Source: Paracoccus fontiphilus (GTDB lineage: Bacteria; Pseudomonadota; Alphaproteobacteria; Rhodobacterales; Rhodobacteraceae). From it: a DNA stretch of 64,000 nucleotides. Location of the stretch: NCBI RefSeq assembly GCF_017356265.1, contig NZ_JAFNAW010000002.1, positions 85,168 to 149,167 on the forward strand. The letters are read 5' to 3'. The stretch's first letter is position 1, and each line of letters begins with the position of its first letter. This document shows positions 36,668 through 45,783 of the stretch, in pieces. The position numbers and the translations under genes are program-made. The notes under the pieces are model-generated. The model worked only from the letters and a program-made list of their open reading frames with translations, did not search any database and had not been told where the DNA came from.

Positions 36668-36940
36668 TTACTCGGCAGCTTCGAGGGTTGCGGGAACCAC
36701 CGAAATGAAGGTGCGACCCTTCAGGCCCTTCTTGAAGGTCACCTGGCCGTCGGACAGCGCGAACAGGGTATGATCCTTGCCCATGCCGACGTTGTCACCC
36801 GGCCACCAGGTGGTGCCGCGCTGACGCACGATGATGTTGCCGGCGATGGCTTGCTGGCCGCCATACAGCTTGACGCCCAGACGGCGACCGGCCGAATCGC
36901 GACCGTTGCGGGACGAACCGCCTGCTTTCTTGTGTGCCAT
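36668..36940 (-). CDS. rpmA: Large ribosomal subunit protein bL27
   Basis: A 90-residue L27, which contacts the P-site tRNA in the peptidyl transferase centre. It starts [30 protein letters not shown], the conserved N-terminal tail with no cleavable leader, then [30 protein letters not shown]. The rplU-rpmA order is the standard operon; the spacer is 12 nt. Confidence 0.97.
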   Translation of the reverse strand: MAHKKAGGSSRNGRDSAGRRLGVKLYGGQQAIAGNIIVRQRGTTWWPGDNVGMGKDHTLFALSDGQVTFKKGLKGRTFISVVPATLEAAE

Positions 36941-36952
36941 GGGTCGGTCTCC

Positions 36953-37315
36953 TTACGCGTTTTCTTTGGTGCGGGCGCCGGTGGCGGTCTTCACGCCGGT
37001 CGAGCCTGCGCCTTCGGCCAGAACATCGGTCACGCGCAGCAGGGTCAGCTGCTGGCGATGTCCGCGCGTGCGCTGCGAGCTGTGCTTGCGGCGGCGCTTG
37101 ACATAGGTGATGACCTTGTCGGCCTTGATCTGGTCGATCACTTCGGCCTGCACGCAGGCGCCGTCCACCAGGGGCGCGCCCAGGGTCGAGCCGACCATCA
37201 GGATTTCGTTGAACTGGACCTTGTCGCCAGCGGCGGCATTCAGCTTTTCAACGCGCAGGACATCGCCCGCCTGCACCTTGTATTGCTTGCCGCCCGTCTT
37301 CAGAACCGCGAACAT
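36953..37315 (-). CDS. rplU: Large ribosomal subunit protein bL21
   Basis: A 120-residue L21 that binds 23S rRNA. It starts MFAVLKTGGKQYKVQAGDVLRVEKL; KADKVITYVKRRRKHSSQRTRGHRQQLT is the basic RNA-binding loop. The C-terminal tail (EGAGSTGVKTATGARTKENA) is longer than the about 103-residue E. coli protein, as is common in Rhodobacterales. It is the first gene of rplU-rpmA, with AAGGAAAAGG upstream. Confidence 0.96.
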   Translation of the reverse strand: MFAVLKTGGKQYKVQAGDVLRVEKLNAAAGDKVQFNEILMVGSTLGAPLVDGACVQAEVIDQIKADKVITYVKRRRKHSSQRTRGHRQQLTLLRVTDVLAEGAGSTGVKTATGARTKENA

Positions 37316-37462
37316 TCGCCTTTTCCTTCGTTGCCGCGTCCTTCGGCCCCGGATCGCTCCGGCGTTCGGGCTTGCCCCGCCTTCGGACAGCGCATCCCGC
37401 GCATGGGGATGTCATTGAAAATAACACACCGGCCAAGGGCATGCGCCCGGCCGGTCCGCGTG

Positions 37463-37491
37463 GATATGGCCGATTTCCCCGCGCAAGTCAA
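37463..37491 (-). promoter_or_regulatory. Probable rplU-rpmA promoter
   Basis: On the minus strand, TTGACT (37491-37486) and CATATC (37468-37463) are spaced by 17 nt, near the sigma-70 consensus. It lies about 148 nt before the rplU start and would leave a leader of roughly 140 nt. Upstream on the opposite strand is the metallopeptidase gene. Confidence 0.45.
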
Positions 37492-37579
37492 GCAGCCCGC
37501 GTCCTGGGAAATTTGCGCCCGCCGGTGGAACCTTGGCGCGCGGCGGGGTTTTGTCCGCAGCCCAGCCAAGGAACCGATC

Positions 37580-38554
37580 ATGCAGAGCTTTACCTGCCCC
37601 GCCTGCAACCAGCGCGTCTATTTCGACAACATGTTCTGCGCCTGCGGGGCGCCGCTTTTCTATGAACCCGAGGCGCGGGCCATGTGGAACGAGGCCGAGC
37701 CCTGCGCCAACCGCGATGCCATCCAGTGCAACTGGGTCGCCGTTCCGGGCGAAACGCTGTGCCGGTCCTGCACGATGTCGGACACCGTGCCCGCGCTGAA
37801 CGTGGGCGACAACCGGCAGCTTCTTGAACGGGCCGAGCGGGCCAAGCGCTGGGTCCTGGCCAACCTGTCGAACTGGCAATGGTTCACCGATGCCGATGCC
37901 GGGATGCGGCCGCGCTTCCAGATGCTGTCCGAAAACACCGGCGGCGGCCGGGCCGAGCAGATCATGATGGGCCATGACAATGGCGAGATCGTCATCAACG
38001 TCACCGAGGCGGACGAATTGATCCGCATCCAGCGGCAGCACAAGCTGGGCGAGCAATACCGCTCGATGGTGGGGCACTTCCGGCACGAGCTGGCGCACTT
38101 CCTGTTCGACCGCCTTGCCGTCGCGCCGGGCTTTCTTGACGATTTCCGCGCGCTGTTCGGAAACGAGACGGCTGACTACAACGCCGCCCTGCAGGAACAC
38201 TATGCCAATCCCAAGGAGCCGGGAGAGGAGTTCATCACCGCCTACGCCACCTCTCACCCCCACGAGGACTGGGCCGAGACGGTCGCCCACCTGCTGCACA
38301 TGGTCGATTTCACCGACAGCTTCGTCAGCGCGGGCCTTTCGATGAAGGGCCTGCCCGACGACTACCAGCCCTATGCCGACACGGACGCCGACCACCTGCT
38401 GACCATCGCGGCCGCTGTCGCCATCGCCATCAACGACATCAACCGCGCGCTGGACAATTCGGACCTGTATCCCTTCGTCCTGACCCCGAAGATCCGCGAA
38501 AAGATCAAATTCGCGCATGGCTGGATCAGCAGCCATGCCGAACGCGGCGCCTAG
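37580..38554 (+). CDS. Putative zinc-dependent metallopeptidase with N-terminal zinc ribbon
   Basis: A 324-residue protein of the putative zinc-binding peptidase family (Peptidase_Mx-like). The N-terminus has a zinc ribbon with paired cysteines (FTCPACNQRV, FCACGAPLFY; then CANRDAIQC and CRSC, at about residues 5-75). The catalytic part has HELAHFLFD (residues 169-175) with the HExxH zinc site, EEFITAYATSHPHEDWAETVAHLLHM supplying further ligands, and C-terminal helices. No signal peptide, so it is probably cytosolic. The true substrates are unknown. It ends overlapping the convergent Uup gene by 4 nt and is divergent from rplU. Confidence 0.82.
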   Translation: MQSFTCPACNQRVYFDNMFCACGAPLFYEPEARAMWNEAEPCANRDAIQCNWVAVPGETLCRSCTMSDTVPALNVGDNRQLLERAERAKRWVLANLSNWQWFTDADAGMRPRFQMLSENTGGGRAEQIMMGHDNGEIVINVTEADELIRIQRQHKLGEQYRSMVGHFRHELAHFLFDRLAVAPGFLDDFRALFGNETADYNAALQEHYANPKEPGEEFITAYATSHPHEDWAETVAHLLHMVDFTDSFVSAGLSMKGLPDDYQPYADTDADHLLTIAAAVAIAINDINRALDNSDLYPFVLTPKIREKIKFAHGWISSHAERGA

Positions 38555-40359
38555 GAGGCGGCCTTTTCCTCAAGCGACAGCCATTCTTCCTCGGCGACCG
38601 ACAGCGCCTCCTGCCGCTCGGCCAGGGCTTCGGTCGCCTTCTGGAACTTGGCGGGCGCGGTCGTGAACAGATCCGGCTGGGCCAGGAACTCGGACAGCTT
38701 GGCGATCTCGGCCTCGAGCCGCTCGATCACGGCGGGCAGCGCGTCCAGTCGATGGCGTTCGGTAAAGGACAGGCCAGACTTGACGGACTTCGGCTTTTCC
38801 GGCGCGGCTTCGGGCTTCTTGGGCGCAGTCTCGATTGCCGCGGGTGCATCCTCGCCCCGCTGCGCGCGATAGTCTGACCAGCCGCCCGCATAGACGGTGG
38901 CGCGGCCGTCGCCCTCCATGGCAACCGTCGTATCCGCCACCCGGTCGATGAAGTCGCGGTCGTGGCTGACCAGCAGGACGGTGCCGTCGTATTCGCCCAG
39001 CAAGTCCTGCAACAGGTCCAGCGTTTCCACGTCCAGGTCGTTGGTCGGTTCGTCCATGACCAGCAGGTTCGACGGCTTCGCCATCAACCGGGCCAGCAGC
39101 AGCCGGGCCTTCTCGCCGCCCGACAGGCTGCGCACCGGCGCGCGGGCCTGCCCGTCGTCGAACAGGAAATCCTTGAGATAGGCCACCACATGCTTCGGCT
39201 GGCCCCGCACCATGACCTGGTCGGCGCGGCCCGACACGCGCATGTCGGGATCGCCGGTCAGCGATTCCCACAAGGTCTGGTCCGGATTCAGCGCCGAGCG
39301 GGTCTGGTCGAAGACCGCCACCTCCAGATTGGTGCCAAGGGTCACGGTGCCCTCGTCCGGCGCGATCTCTCCGGTCAGCATCTTGATCAGCGTGGTCTTG
39401 CCCGCGCCGTTGGGGCCGACAAAGGCCACGCGGTCGCCACGGTTCACCAGCAGGTCGAAGGGGCGCAGGATCGTGCGGTCGCCAAAGGTCTTTGCGATAC
39501 CCTTGGCTTCGATCACCTTCTTGCCGGACTGCGGACCCGAATCCAGCGCCATCGCCGCCGTTCCCTGCCGCCGGATCTGGGCGCTGCGTTCGGCGCGCAA
39601 CGCCGCCAGGGCACGAACCCGTCCCTGGTTGCGCTTGCGGCGCGCGCTGATGCCCTCGACGGCCCAGCGGGCCTCGGCCTTGATCTTGCGGTCCAGCTTG
39701 TGGCGGGCCTCGTCCTCGGCCGACCAGACGGCCTCGCGCCAGTCCTCGAACCCCTCGAAGCCGCGTTCCTGGCGGCGCACCTCGCCCCGGTCGATCCACA
39801 GGGTGGCGCGGGTCAGGCGGCGCAGGAAGGCGCGGTCGTGGCTGATGATGACATAGGCCGCGCGCGTCTGCGACAGGTGGTCCTCAAGCCAGCCGATCGC
39901 CTCGATGTCCAGGTGGTTGGTGGGTTCGTCCAGCAGCATCAGTTCGGGCGCCTGCGCCAGCAGCCGGGCCAGCGCGGCGCGGCGGCGTTCGCCGCCCGAT
40001 GCGGTCTCGACCGGACGGGCGGGATCGAACTTCAGCCCCTCGGCCGCCATCTCGACCTTGTAGGCATCGGAGTCGGGCAGGCCCGCCGCGGCGAAATCGC
40101 CCAGCGTCGCAAAGCCCGACAGGTCGGGGTCCTGTTCCATGTAGCCGGTGGACACCCCGGCGCTCAGCACGACCTCGCCCCGGTCAGGCTCGACCAGACC
40201 GGCCATGACCTTCATCAGGGTCGATTTTCCCGACCCGTTGCGGCCCACCAGGGCCACCCGGTCGCCGGGCTGGATGGTCAGGGAAAGCCCGTCGAACACG
40301 GGGTCGCCGCCATAGGTCAGCGAGATGTCGGTCAGTTGAAGAAGGGGTGCGCGTGCCAT
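38551..40359 (-). CDS. uup: ABC-F family ATPase, Uup-like
   Basis: A 602-residue protein with two soluble ABC domains. Domain 1: Walker A GRNGSGKST at about 38-46, ASGGERRRAALARLL signature, LLDEPTNHLD; domain 2: GPNGAGKTT at about 318-326, LSGGEKARLLLARL, LVMDEPTNDLDVE. The interdomain linker (RKIKAEARWAVEGISARRKRNQGRVRAL) and the C-terminal coiled-coil (LPAVIERLEAEIAKLSEFL...) fit Uup, which acts on the ribosome and in suppression of precise transposon excision. The C-terminal coiled coil is typical of this subgroup and sets it apart from the YheS-like gene at 8.7 kb. It converges with the metallopeptidase gene (4-nt overlap). Confidence 0.88.
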   Translation of the reverse strand: MARAPLLQLTDISLTYGGDPVFDGLSLTIQPGDRVALVGRNGSGKSTLMKVMAGLVEPDRGEVVLSAGVSTGYMEQDPDLSGFATLGDFAAAGLPDSDAYKVEMAAEGLKFDPARPVETASGGERRRAALARLLAQAPELMLLDEPTNHLDIEAIGWLEDHLSQTRAAYVIISHDRAFLRRLTRATLWIDRGEVRRQERGFEGFEDWREAVWSAEDEARHKLDRKIKAEARWAVEGISARRKRNQGRVRALAALRAERSAQIRRQGTAAMALDSGPQSGKKVIEAKGIAKTFGDRTILRPFDLLVNRGDRVAFVGPNGAGKTTLIKMLTGEIAPDEGTVTLGTNLEVAVFDQTRSALNPDQTLWESLTGDPDMRVSGRADQVMVRGQPKHVVAYLKDFLFDDGQARAPVRSLSGGEKARLLLARLMAKPSNLLVMDEPTNDLDVETLDLLQDLLGEYDGTVLLVSHDRDFIDRVADTTVAMEGDGRATVYAGGWSDYRAQRGEDAPAAIETAPKKPEAAPEKPKSVKSGLSFTERHRLDALPAVIERLEAEIAKLSEFLAQPDLFTTAPAKFQKATEALAERQEALSVAEEEWLSLEEKAAS

Positions 40360-40473
40360 ACCCGCGCCCTAGCGCGGGGCGGTCGCAGGGTCAATGGACG
40401 CGGATGCCTTGCAGGGGGGCTTGCATGATCCCCGGATGCCACCCACAAAAGCGCCACCAGCCAGGAGGAACGC

Positions 40474-41412
40474 ATGGCGCGCAAGATCATCATCGACACG
40501 GACCCCGGCCAGGACGATGCGGTGGCGATCCTGCTGGCTCTTGCCAGCCCCGAGCTTGAGGTGCTGGGGCTGACCGCCGTTGCCGGAAACGTCCCGCTGC
40601 CCCTGACCGAACTGAACGCGCGCAAGATCATCGAACTGGCAGGCCGCACCGACATTCCGGTCTTCGCGGGCTGCGACCGGCCCTTGTCGCGCAAGCTGGT
40701 CACGGCCGAGAACGTCCACGGCACCACGGGCCTGGACGGGATTGAGCTTCCCGCGCCGACCACGCCCCTCCAGGCCCAGCACGCGGTGGATTTCATTATC
40801 GACACCCTGCGGCGGGAACCGGCGGGCAGCGTCACGCTGGTTCCCATCGGCCCGCTGACCAACATCGCGACCGCTTTCCGCCGCGCGCCCGACATCGTCG
40901 CCCGCGTGGAACAGGTCGTCCTGATGGGCGGCGCCTATTTCGAGGTCGGCAACGTCACCCCCGCCGCCGAGTTCAACATCTATGTCGATCCCGAAGCCGC
41001 GGCCGCCGTCTTTGCCTCGGGCGTGCCGCTGGTGGTGATGCCGCTTGACGTCACGCACGATGCCTTGACCTCGCGCGACTGGATCGACGGAATGCGCGGA
41101 CTACCCGGCCGATGCGGCCCGGCCGTCGCAAGCTGGACCGACTTCTTCGAGCGTTTCGACAAGGCGAAATACGGCAGCGAGGGCGCGCCCCTGCACGACC
41201 CCTGCACCATCGCCTGGCTGCTGCGCCCCGATCTGTTCCAAGGCCGCCGGATCAATGTCGAGATCGAGACCGAGGGGCGATTCAGCACCGGCATGACCGT
41301 CGCGGACTGGTGGGGCGTGACGGACCGTCCGGCCAATGCGCTGTTCATCCGCCATGTGGACCGCGACGGGTTCTTTGCCCTGCTGACGGAACGGCTGTCC
41401 CGGCTGCCCTAG
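40474..41412 (+). CDS. Inosine-uridine preferring nucleoside hydrolase family protein
   Basis: A 312-residue nucleoside hydrolase that cleaves N-glycosidic bonds of ribonucleosides for salvage. The N-terminal DTDPGQDD (residues 8-15) is the Ca-binding cluster. AVAGNVPL, VHGTTGLDG, VTLVPIGPLTNIA, VVLMGGAYFEVGNVTPAAEFNIYVDPEAA and VMPLDVTHDA complete the family pattern. A GGAGGAA-type RBS precedes the ATG. It ends 1 nt before the convergent skp gene, and both lie tail to tail. Confidence 0.92.
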   Translation: MARKIIIDTDPGQDDAVAILLALASPELEVLGLTAVAGNVPLPLTELNARKIIELAGRTDIPVFAGCDRPLSRKLVTAENVHGTTGLDGIELPAPTTPLQAQHAVDFIIDTLRREPAGSVTLVPIGPLTNIATAFRRAPDIVARVEQVVLMGGAYFEVGNVTPAAEFNIYVDPEAAAAVFASGVPLVVMPLDVTHDALTSRDWIDGMRGLPGRCGPAVASWTDFFERFDKAKYGSEGAPLHDPCTIAWLLRPDLFQGRRINVEIETEGRFSTGMTVADWWGVTDRPANALFIRHVDRDGFFALLTERLSRLP

Positions 41413-41413
41413 G

Positions 41414-42046
41414 CTATTCGGCGGCCCTGTTTTTCAGGGGTACCCGCCCGGCGCCGTCGCCGAGGTCCTTGTTCAACCGCAGGACCAGATCCTGCGTGAT
41501 GTCGATGGCGTCCATCGAAACGAAAACGGTGCGGCGGTCCAGCACCGCGACAGCGCCGCGTTCCTGCATCAGTTCCCCCATCAGGGGCAGCGCCGCGCGA
41601 TAGAAGGCAGTGCGGTCGGTCTCGGCCCAGGCGTTCAGTTCCTGAACCACCTGCGCCCGCGCTCTGCGCACCTCGGTGGCCTTCTTGTCGAAAGCCTCGG
41701 CCAGCTTGCGGAACTCTGCCGGGTCGAGGGTGCCGCGCTGCTGGGTCAGGGCCGCTTCCTCGGTCGACAGCTCGTTCACCAGGCGCTCGTTCTCGGCCTC
41801 GATCTTGGCTTCTTCCTCGTCAAGGACGCGCTGCGTCCGCTTGCCCCAGTCCGAATTGGTGAACAACAGGTCCTGGTCCACCGTCACGATGGCCGAGACG
41901 CCCAAGGGCGGGGCGTCGGCCGGCGTCCGGATCGTCTGCGACGGAAGGTCGGCGGGCGGCTGCACCGCATCCGGCGCCCCGTCCTGCGCCGCGGCCCCGG
42001 TCGCCAGGGCCAGCGGCAGGATTAGGGCCAGGCCGACACCCCTCAT
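41414..42046 (-). CDS. skp: OmpH/Skp family periplasmic chaperone
   Basis: A 210-residue exported protein with a signal peptide (MRGVGLALILPLALATGAAA). The mature part has a Pro-rich linker, then the typical OmpH core starting IVTVDQDLLFTNSDWGKRTQRVLDEEEAKIEAENE, a long helical arm (about 85-150) and DRRTVFVSMDAIDITQDLVLRLNK at the end. Skp trimers hold unfolded outer membrane proteins for BamA. It starts within the bamA stop (TGATG, 1-nt overlap), so the two are coupled. It is the last gene of the envelope operon here. Confidence 0.88.
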   Translation of the reverse strand: MRGVGLALILPLALATGAAAQDGAPDAVQPPADLPSQTIRTPADAPPLGVSAIVTVDQDLLFTNSDWGKRTQRVLDEEEAKIEAENERLVNELSTEEAALTQQRGTLDPAEFRKLAEAFDKKATEVRRARAQVVQELNAWAETDRTAFYRAALPLMGELMQERGAVAVLDRRTVFVSMDAIDITQDLVLRLNKDLGDGAGRVPLKNRAAE

Positions 42047-44346
42047 CAGAACCGCGTCGAGATGGTCAGGTCGAAGTTCTGCTCCTCGTCATAGTCTTCC
42101 TTCTTGAGCGCATGAGAGAAGTTGAACCGCAAGGGGCCGATCGGCGTCGTCCAGAACAGCGAGGCCCCGACCGAGGCCCGGATATTCATCGAGTCGTCCA
42201 CGATCTCTCCGCCGGTGCCGACCGTGTCGTCAAGACCCCAGATCGAGCCCACATCGGCGAACAACCCGCCCGAGATCCCGTATTCCTCGGGCAGGCCCAG
42301 CGGAAACTGCGCCTCGGTCCGGACCACCCAGAAGTAGTTGCCGCCCAAGCCGTCCTCGTTCTCGGCTGCAAGGTCGCGCGGGCCGATGCCGTTCGGCTCG
42401 AAGCCACGGATGCGGGTACCGCCGCGATAGCGGTCGAGAATCCAGGTGGAGTAGTCGTCAAGCGAGTGGATCGCGCCGCCCTCGAACTCGGCGCGCAGCG
42501 TGACCTCGTCGCGCCAGGCGTTGCTTTCCACGCCGGCCAGGGCGCTTGTGGTCACGCTTTTCGTGTCGCCGCCAAGCCCGGCAAAGTCCTGCGAGAAGCG
42601 CAGCTTGTAGCTGGTCAGGGGATCAAGCCCGGTGATGCGCGTGTCCCACAGGTAGCTGTAGCCCACTGCCGAGGTGACGCGCTGGCCTTCCTCGCGCTGC
42701 AGGATTTCAGAACTGTCGTCCTCGACCCCGCCAAGCGTTTCCTTGGAAAGGCGATAGCGCAGTTCCAGACGGCCGTTCTGCGAGATCGGGAATTCGATCG
42801 ACGGGCGAACCCCGACCGAACGGGTGTTGTAGTCCGAGTTCAGGCTTTCGGTGACGTTGTAATAGGTGTTGAAGCCGAAGCGCAGATCGCGCCCCAGGAA
42901 ATAGGGTTCGATGAAGGTCAGCGACGACGACTGGTCGCCATCCGCCGTCGAGAGCGACAGCCCGACCGTCTGGCCGCGGCCCAAGAAGTTGTTTTCCTGC
43001 AAGGACGCGTTCAGCCCCACGCCGGAGGCCACGCCATAGGACGCCCCGAAGGACAGCGAGCCGGTCGGCTGCTCCTCGACGTTCACGTCGACGATCACCT
43101 GTTCGTTGCTGCTGCCGGGGCGGCTTTCGACCTGCGCATCGCTGAAATAGCCAAGAGCGCGGATGCGCTCGGCAGCGTTGCGGATTTCGCGCGGGCTGAA
43201 GGGGTCGCCCTCGACCGTGTTGAACTGGCGGCGGATCACCTGGTCCAGCGTGGTCGTGTTGCCCTCGATGTCGATGCGTTCGACAAAGACGCGCGGGCCA
43301 CGGGTGACGGCGAAGGTCAGGTCCAGGGTCTGGGTTTGCGGGTTGCGCGTCACGCGCGGGTCGATATTGACGAAGTTCAGACCCTGCTGCAGGGCCACCG
43401 TCTCCATCCGCCGGATGGTGTTGTCGATGGCGGCGGGGTTATAGATGTCGCCCCGCCCGACCCGGTTCTGCGCCGCGAATGCCGCCGCGTCGACGCCCGG
43501 GATCTCGGACACGGTGTTGACCTGCGCGAAGCGATAGCGCGGGCCTTCCTGGATGTTGAAGGTGATGTAGAAGGCGTCCCGTTCGCGTGCCAGTTCCGGC
43601 GCCACGGCCTGCACCCGGAAATCGGCATACCCGCGCGAGCGGTAGAAGTCCGTCAGCAACTGTTCGTCCAGTTGCAGCCGCTCGGGCGCGAAGGTGTCAC
43701 GGCGGATGAAGGTGCGCAGGATGCCCGCCTGCTTGGTGTCCAGCACGTTGCGCAGCCGACGGTCGCTGAAGGCGCGGTTGCCGGTAAAGCCGATGCGCTC
43801 GATTTCGGTCACGTTGCCCTCGCGGACCTCGAAGACCAGATCGACGCGATTGTCGCTGCGGCGGATGATGCGAGGGTCCACGCGGGCGGCAAGGCGCCCC
43901 TGGGCGGCATAGGCCTGGGCGATGTTGCTGGCGTCCTGCAACGCCTGGCTGGGCTGGTAGACGCGGCGCGACTGGCTTTGCACGACCTCGGCCAACTGGT
44001 CGTCCTTGATGCGGCGGTTGCCCTCGAAGCTGATCTGGTTGATCGTCGGGTATTCCCTGACGCGGATCACCAGCACGTTGCCCTGCGGGACGATCTCGGC
44101 CGTTTCGAACAGGCCCGAGTTCTGCAGCCGTTGCAGGGCGTCATTCAACTCGCCTGCCGAGACATCCTGCCCACGCGCGATGTTGGCATAGGACAGCACG
44201 GTGGCCGGTTCGACCCGTTGCGACCCCTCGATCCGCACCTCGTTGAAGACATAGGCTGCGGCCGCGCTTGGGATGAGGGCCGCCGGGGCCGCGATCGTCA
44301 AGGCCGTCATCAGCGCAACCGCGCCCTTGCCCAGTTTCCGTGTCAT
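42046..44346 (-). CDS. bamA: Outer membrane protein assembly factor BamA
   Basis: A 766-residue Omp85 protein that folds beta-barrel proteins into the outer membrane. After the signal peptide (ending near ALIPSAAAA) come five POTRA domains (YVFNEVRIEGSQRVEPATV; PTINQISFEGNRRIKDDQL; VTEIERIGFTGNRAFSDRRL; YRFAQVNTVSEIPG; VFVERIDIEGNTTT) and a 16-strand barrel. The loop-6 motif reads IRGFEPNGIGPRD (equivalent of VRGF). The last residues TISTRF end in Phe, the C-terminal recognition pattern. It is between rseP and skp on one strand. Confidence 0.96.
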   Translation of the reverse strand: MTRKLGKGAVALMTALTIAAPAALIPSAAAAYVFNEVRIEGSQRVEPATVLSYANIARGQDVSAGELNDALQRLQNSGLFETAEIVPQGNVLVIRVREYPTINQISFEGNRRIKDDQLAEVVQSQSRRVYQPSQALQDASNIAQAYAAQGRLAARVDPRIIRRSDNRVDLVFEVREGNVTEIERIGFTGNRAFSDRRLRNVLDTKQAGILRTFIRRDTFAPERLQLDEQLLTDFYRSRGYADFRVQAVAPELARERDAFYITFNIQEGPRYRFAQVNTVSEIPGVDAAAFAAQNRVGRGDIYNPAAIDNTIRRMETVALQQGLNFVNIDPRVTRNPQTQTLDLTFAVTRGPRVFVERIDIEGNTTTLDQVIRRQFNTVEGDPFSPREIRNAAERIRALGYFSDAQVESRPGSSNEQVIVDVNVEEQPTGSLSFGASYGVASGVGLNASLQENNFLGRGQTVGLSLSTADGDQSSSLTFIEPYFLGRDLRFGFNTYYNVTESLNSDYNTRSVGVRPSIEFPISQNGRLELRYRLSKETLGGVEDDSSEILQREEGQRVTSAVGYSYLWDTRITGLDPLTSYKLRFSQDFAGLGGDTKSVTTSALAGVESNAWRDEVTLRAEFEGGAIHSLDDYSTWILDRYRGGTRIRGFEPNGIGPRDLAAENEDGLGGNYFWVVRTEAQFPLGLPEEYGISGGLFADVGSIWGLDDTVGTGGEIVDDSMNIRASVGASLFWTTPIGPLRFNFSHALKKEDYDEEQNFDLTISTRF

Positions 44347-44451
44347 TGCTGCCCCTCTTGCCGTCAGCCTGAAACGGCGCTGTTTTCAGCACCTTCTTTT
44401 ATGTCAAGCTTGTGCATCAATAACCCCGCGCTGTCAAAAGCGCATCGCGGG

Positions 44452-45783
44452 TCAGGGACAGAAAAGATCGTTGGTGAGCCCGAAAATCATCAGCGACAAA
44501 ACCGCCGCCATGCCGACCGCCGTCAGCAAGTTCAACGCCTTGTCCGAGGGAGGCCGTCCCGTCACGGCTTCCCATGCATAGAACATCAGATGCCCGCCAT
44601 CCAGCACGGGGATCGGCAGCAGGTTCAGGAAGCCGATGGCCGCCGACAGGACCGCGATCCACCACAGGAAGTTGCCGCCCCCCGCGCTGGCGGCCTGCCC
44701 CGTGCTTTCCGCGATGCTGATCGCGCCGCCCAGGTTGCACGTCCCGATCTGGCCCGAGATCATCGCCCACATTCCCGACAGCGACGACACGATGATCCCC
44801 CAGGTTTGCGCGATCCCCAGCCACAGCGCCTCAAGCGGCCCCGCTTGCCGAGTCGCAGGTGCGAAGAAGCTTTCGCCGCCGGTCACGCCGATCAGCCAGC
44901 GGCGTTCATAGCCGCCGCCATCGGCGGGCAGGTCCTGCATTTTCGGGACCAGCGTATAGTCCGAAACCCCTTGGCCCGGCCGCCAGACCTGCAAGGCCAG
45001 CGGTTCGCCCTCCGCAGCCTCGACCGCCTCGCGCATCTGGGTGAAGCGGCTCACGGGACGGCCCTCGATGGAGGTGACGACGTCGCCCGCGCGCAGACCG
45101 GCATCCGCCGCGGCGCTGCGGGGGGCGACACCGCTGATGCGGGCGGGCATCGGGTCGGGACCGGGCACCGTCACCTCGACCCCGTCGCGCAGGACGCGCC
45201 AGTCCTGTCGAGGGGCAACCGGCAGCGTTTCCGCGATCCGCCCGATGTCGCCCCAGGTTTCGACCGGCTGGCCGCCCAGGGCGATGATGCGGTCGCCCGG
45301 TTGCAATTCGTTCACCACGCCCGGCGGCGCCTCGGCGATGGTGCCGACCTGCGGCTCATCGACGGGAAGGCCCTGGAACAGCGCGAAGCCGCCAAAGACC
45401 AGGATCGACAGCACGAAGTTGAAGACCGGCCCGGCCAGCAAGGTGGCAAAGCGCGCCCATAACGGGGCCCCGGTCAGCGTCTGGCGCCGCAGCGCCGGAT
45501 CGACCGCGCGGCCCGTGCCGGCACTTGCCGCATTGGCATCGCCCAGGAAGCGCACATAGCCGCCCAGCGGGATCGCGGCCACCTGCCACAGCGTGCCCCG
45601 CCGATCCCGGCGCGAAACCAGCCGCGGCCCGAAGCCGACCGAGAACACCTCGGCCCGGATGCCCGACAGCCTGCCGATATAGTAATGGCCGAACTCGTGC
45701 ACCGTCACGATGACCGCAAGGGCCACGAAAAAGGCGGCCAGTGTCCACAGGGTGCCGCCGAATTGCGGAAGAAGGTCGGTCAT
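44452..45783 (-). CDS. rseP: Site-2 intramembrane metalloprotease RseP
   Basis: A 443-residue inner-membrane protease that cuts anti-sigma factors and signal-peptide remnants. The HEFGH active site (residues 29-33) lies in the first helix. A beta region (GYVRFLGDANAASAG) follows, then two periplasmic PDZ domains (VGTIAEAPPGVVNELQPGDRIIALGG and ISGVAPRSAAADAGLRAGDVVTSIEG), the motif NLLPIPVLDGGHL with the third zinc ligand, and the last helix. The start at 45783 overlaps the dxr stop by 4 nt (ATGA). It is the fifth gene of the envelope run after dxr. Confidence 0.94.
   Translation of the reverse strand: MTDLLPQFGGTLWTLAAFFVALAVIVTVHEFGHYYIGRLSGIRAEVFSVGFGPRLVSRRDRRGTLWQVAAIPLGGYVRFLGDANAASAGTGRAVDPALRRQTLTGAPLWARFATLLAGPVFNFVLSILVFGGFALFQGLPVDEPQVGTIAEAPPGVVNELQPGDRIIALGGQPVETWGDIGRIAETLPVAPRQDWRVLRDGVEVTVPGPDPMPARISGVAPRSAAADAGLRAGDVVTSIEGRPVSRFTQMREAVEAAEGEPLALQVWRPGQGVSDYTLVPKMQDLPADGGGYERRWLIGVTGGESFFAPATRQAGPLEALWLGIAQTWGIIVSSLSGMWAMISGQIGTCNLGGAISIAESTGQAASAGGGNFLWWIAVLSAAIGFLNLLPIPVLDGGHLMFYAWEAVTGRPPSDKALNLLTAVGMAAVLSLMIFGLTNDLFCP

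Noticed and set aside
44425..44455. Hairpin between rseP and bamA as a terminator
   Set aside because: The GC stem is imperfect and has no T-run; genes appear to be read as one run.
42112..45462. Long plus-strand open frame opposite bamA and rseP
   Set aside because: Antisense artefact of GC content; BamA and RseP are well supported.
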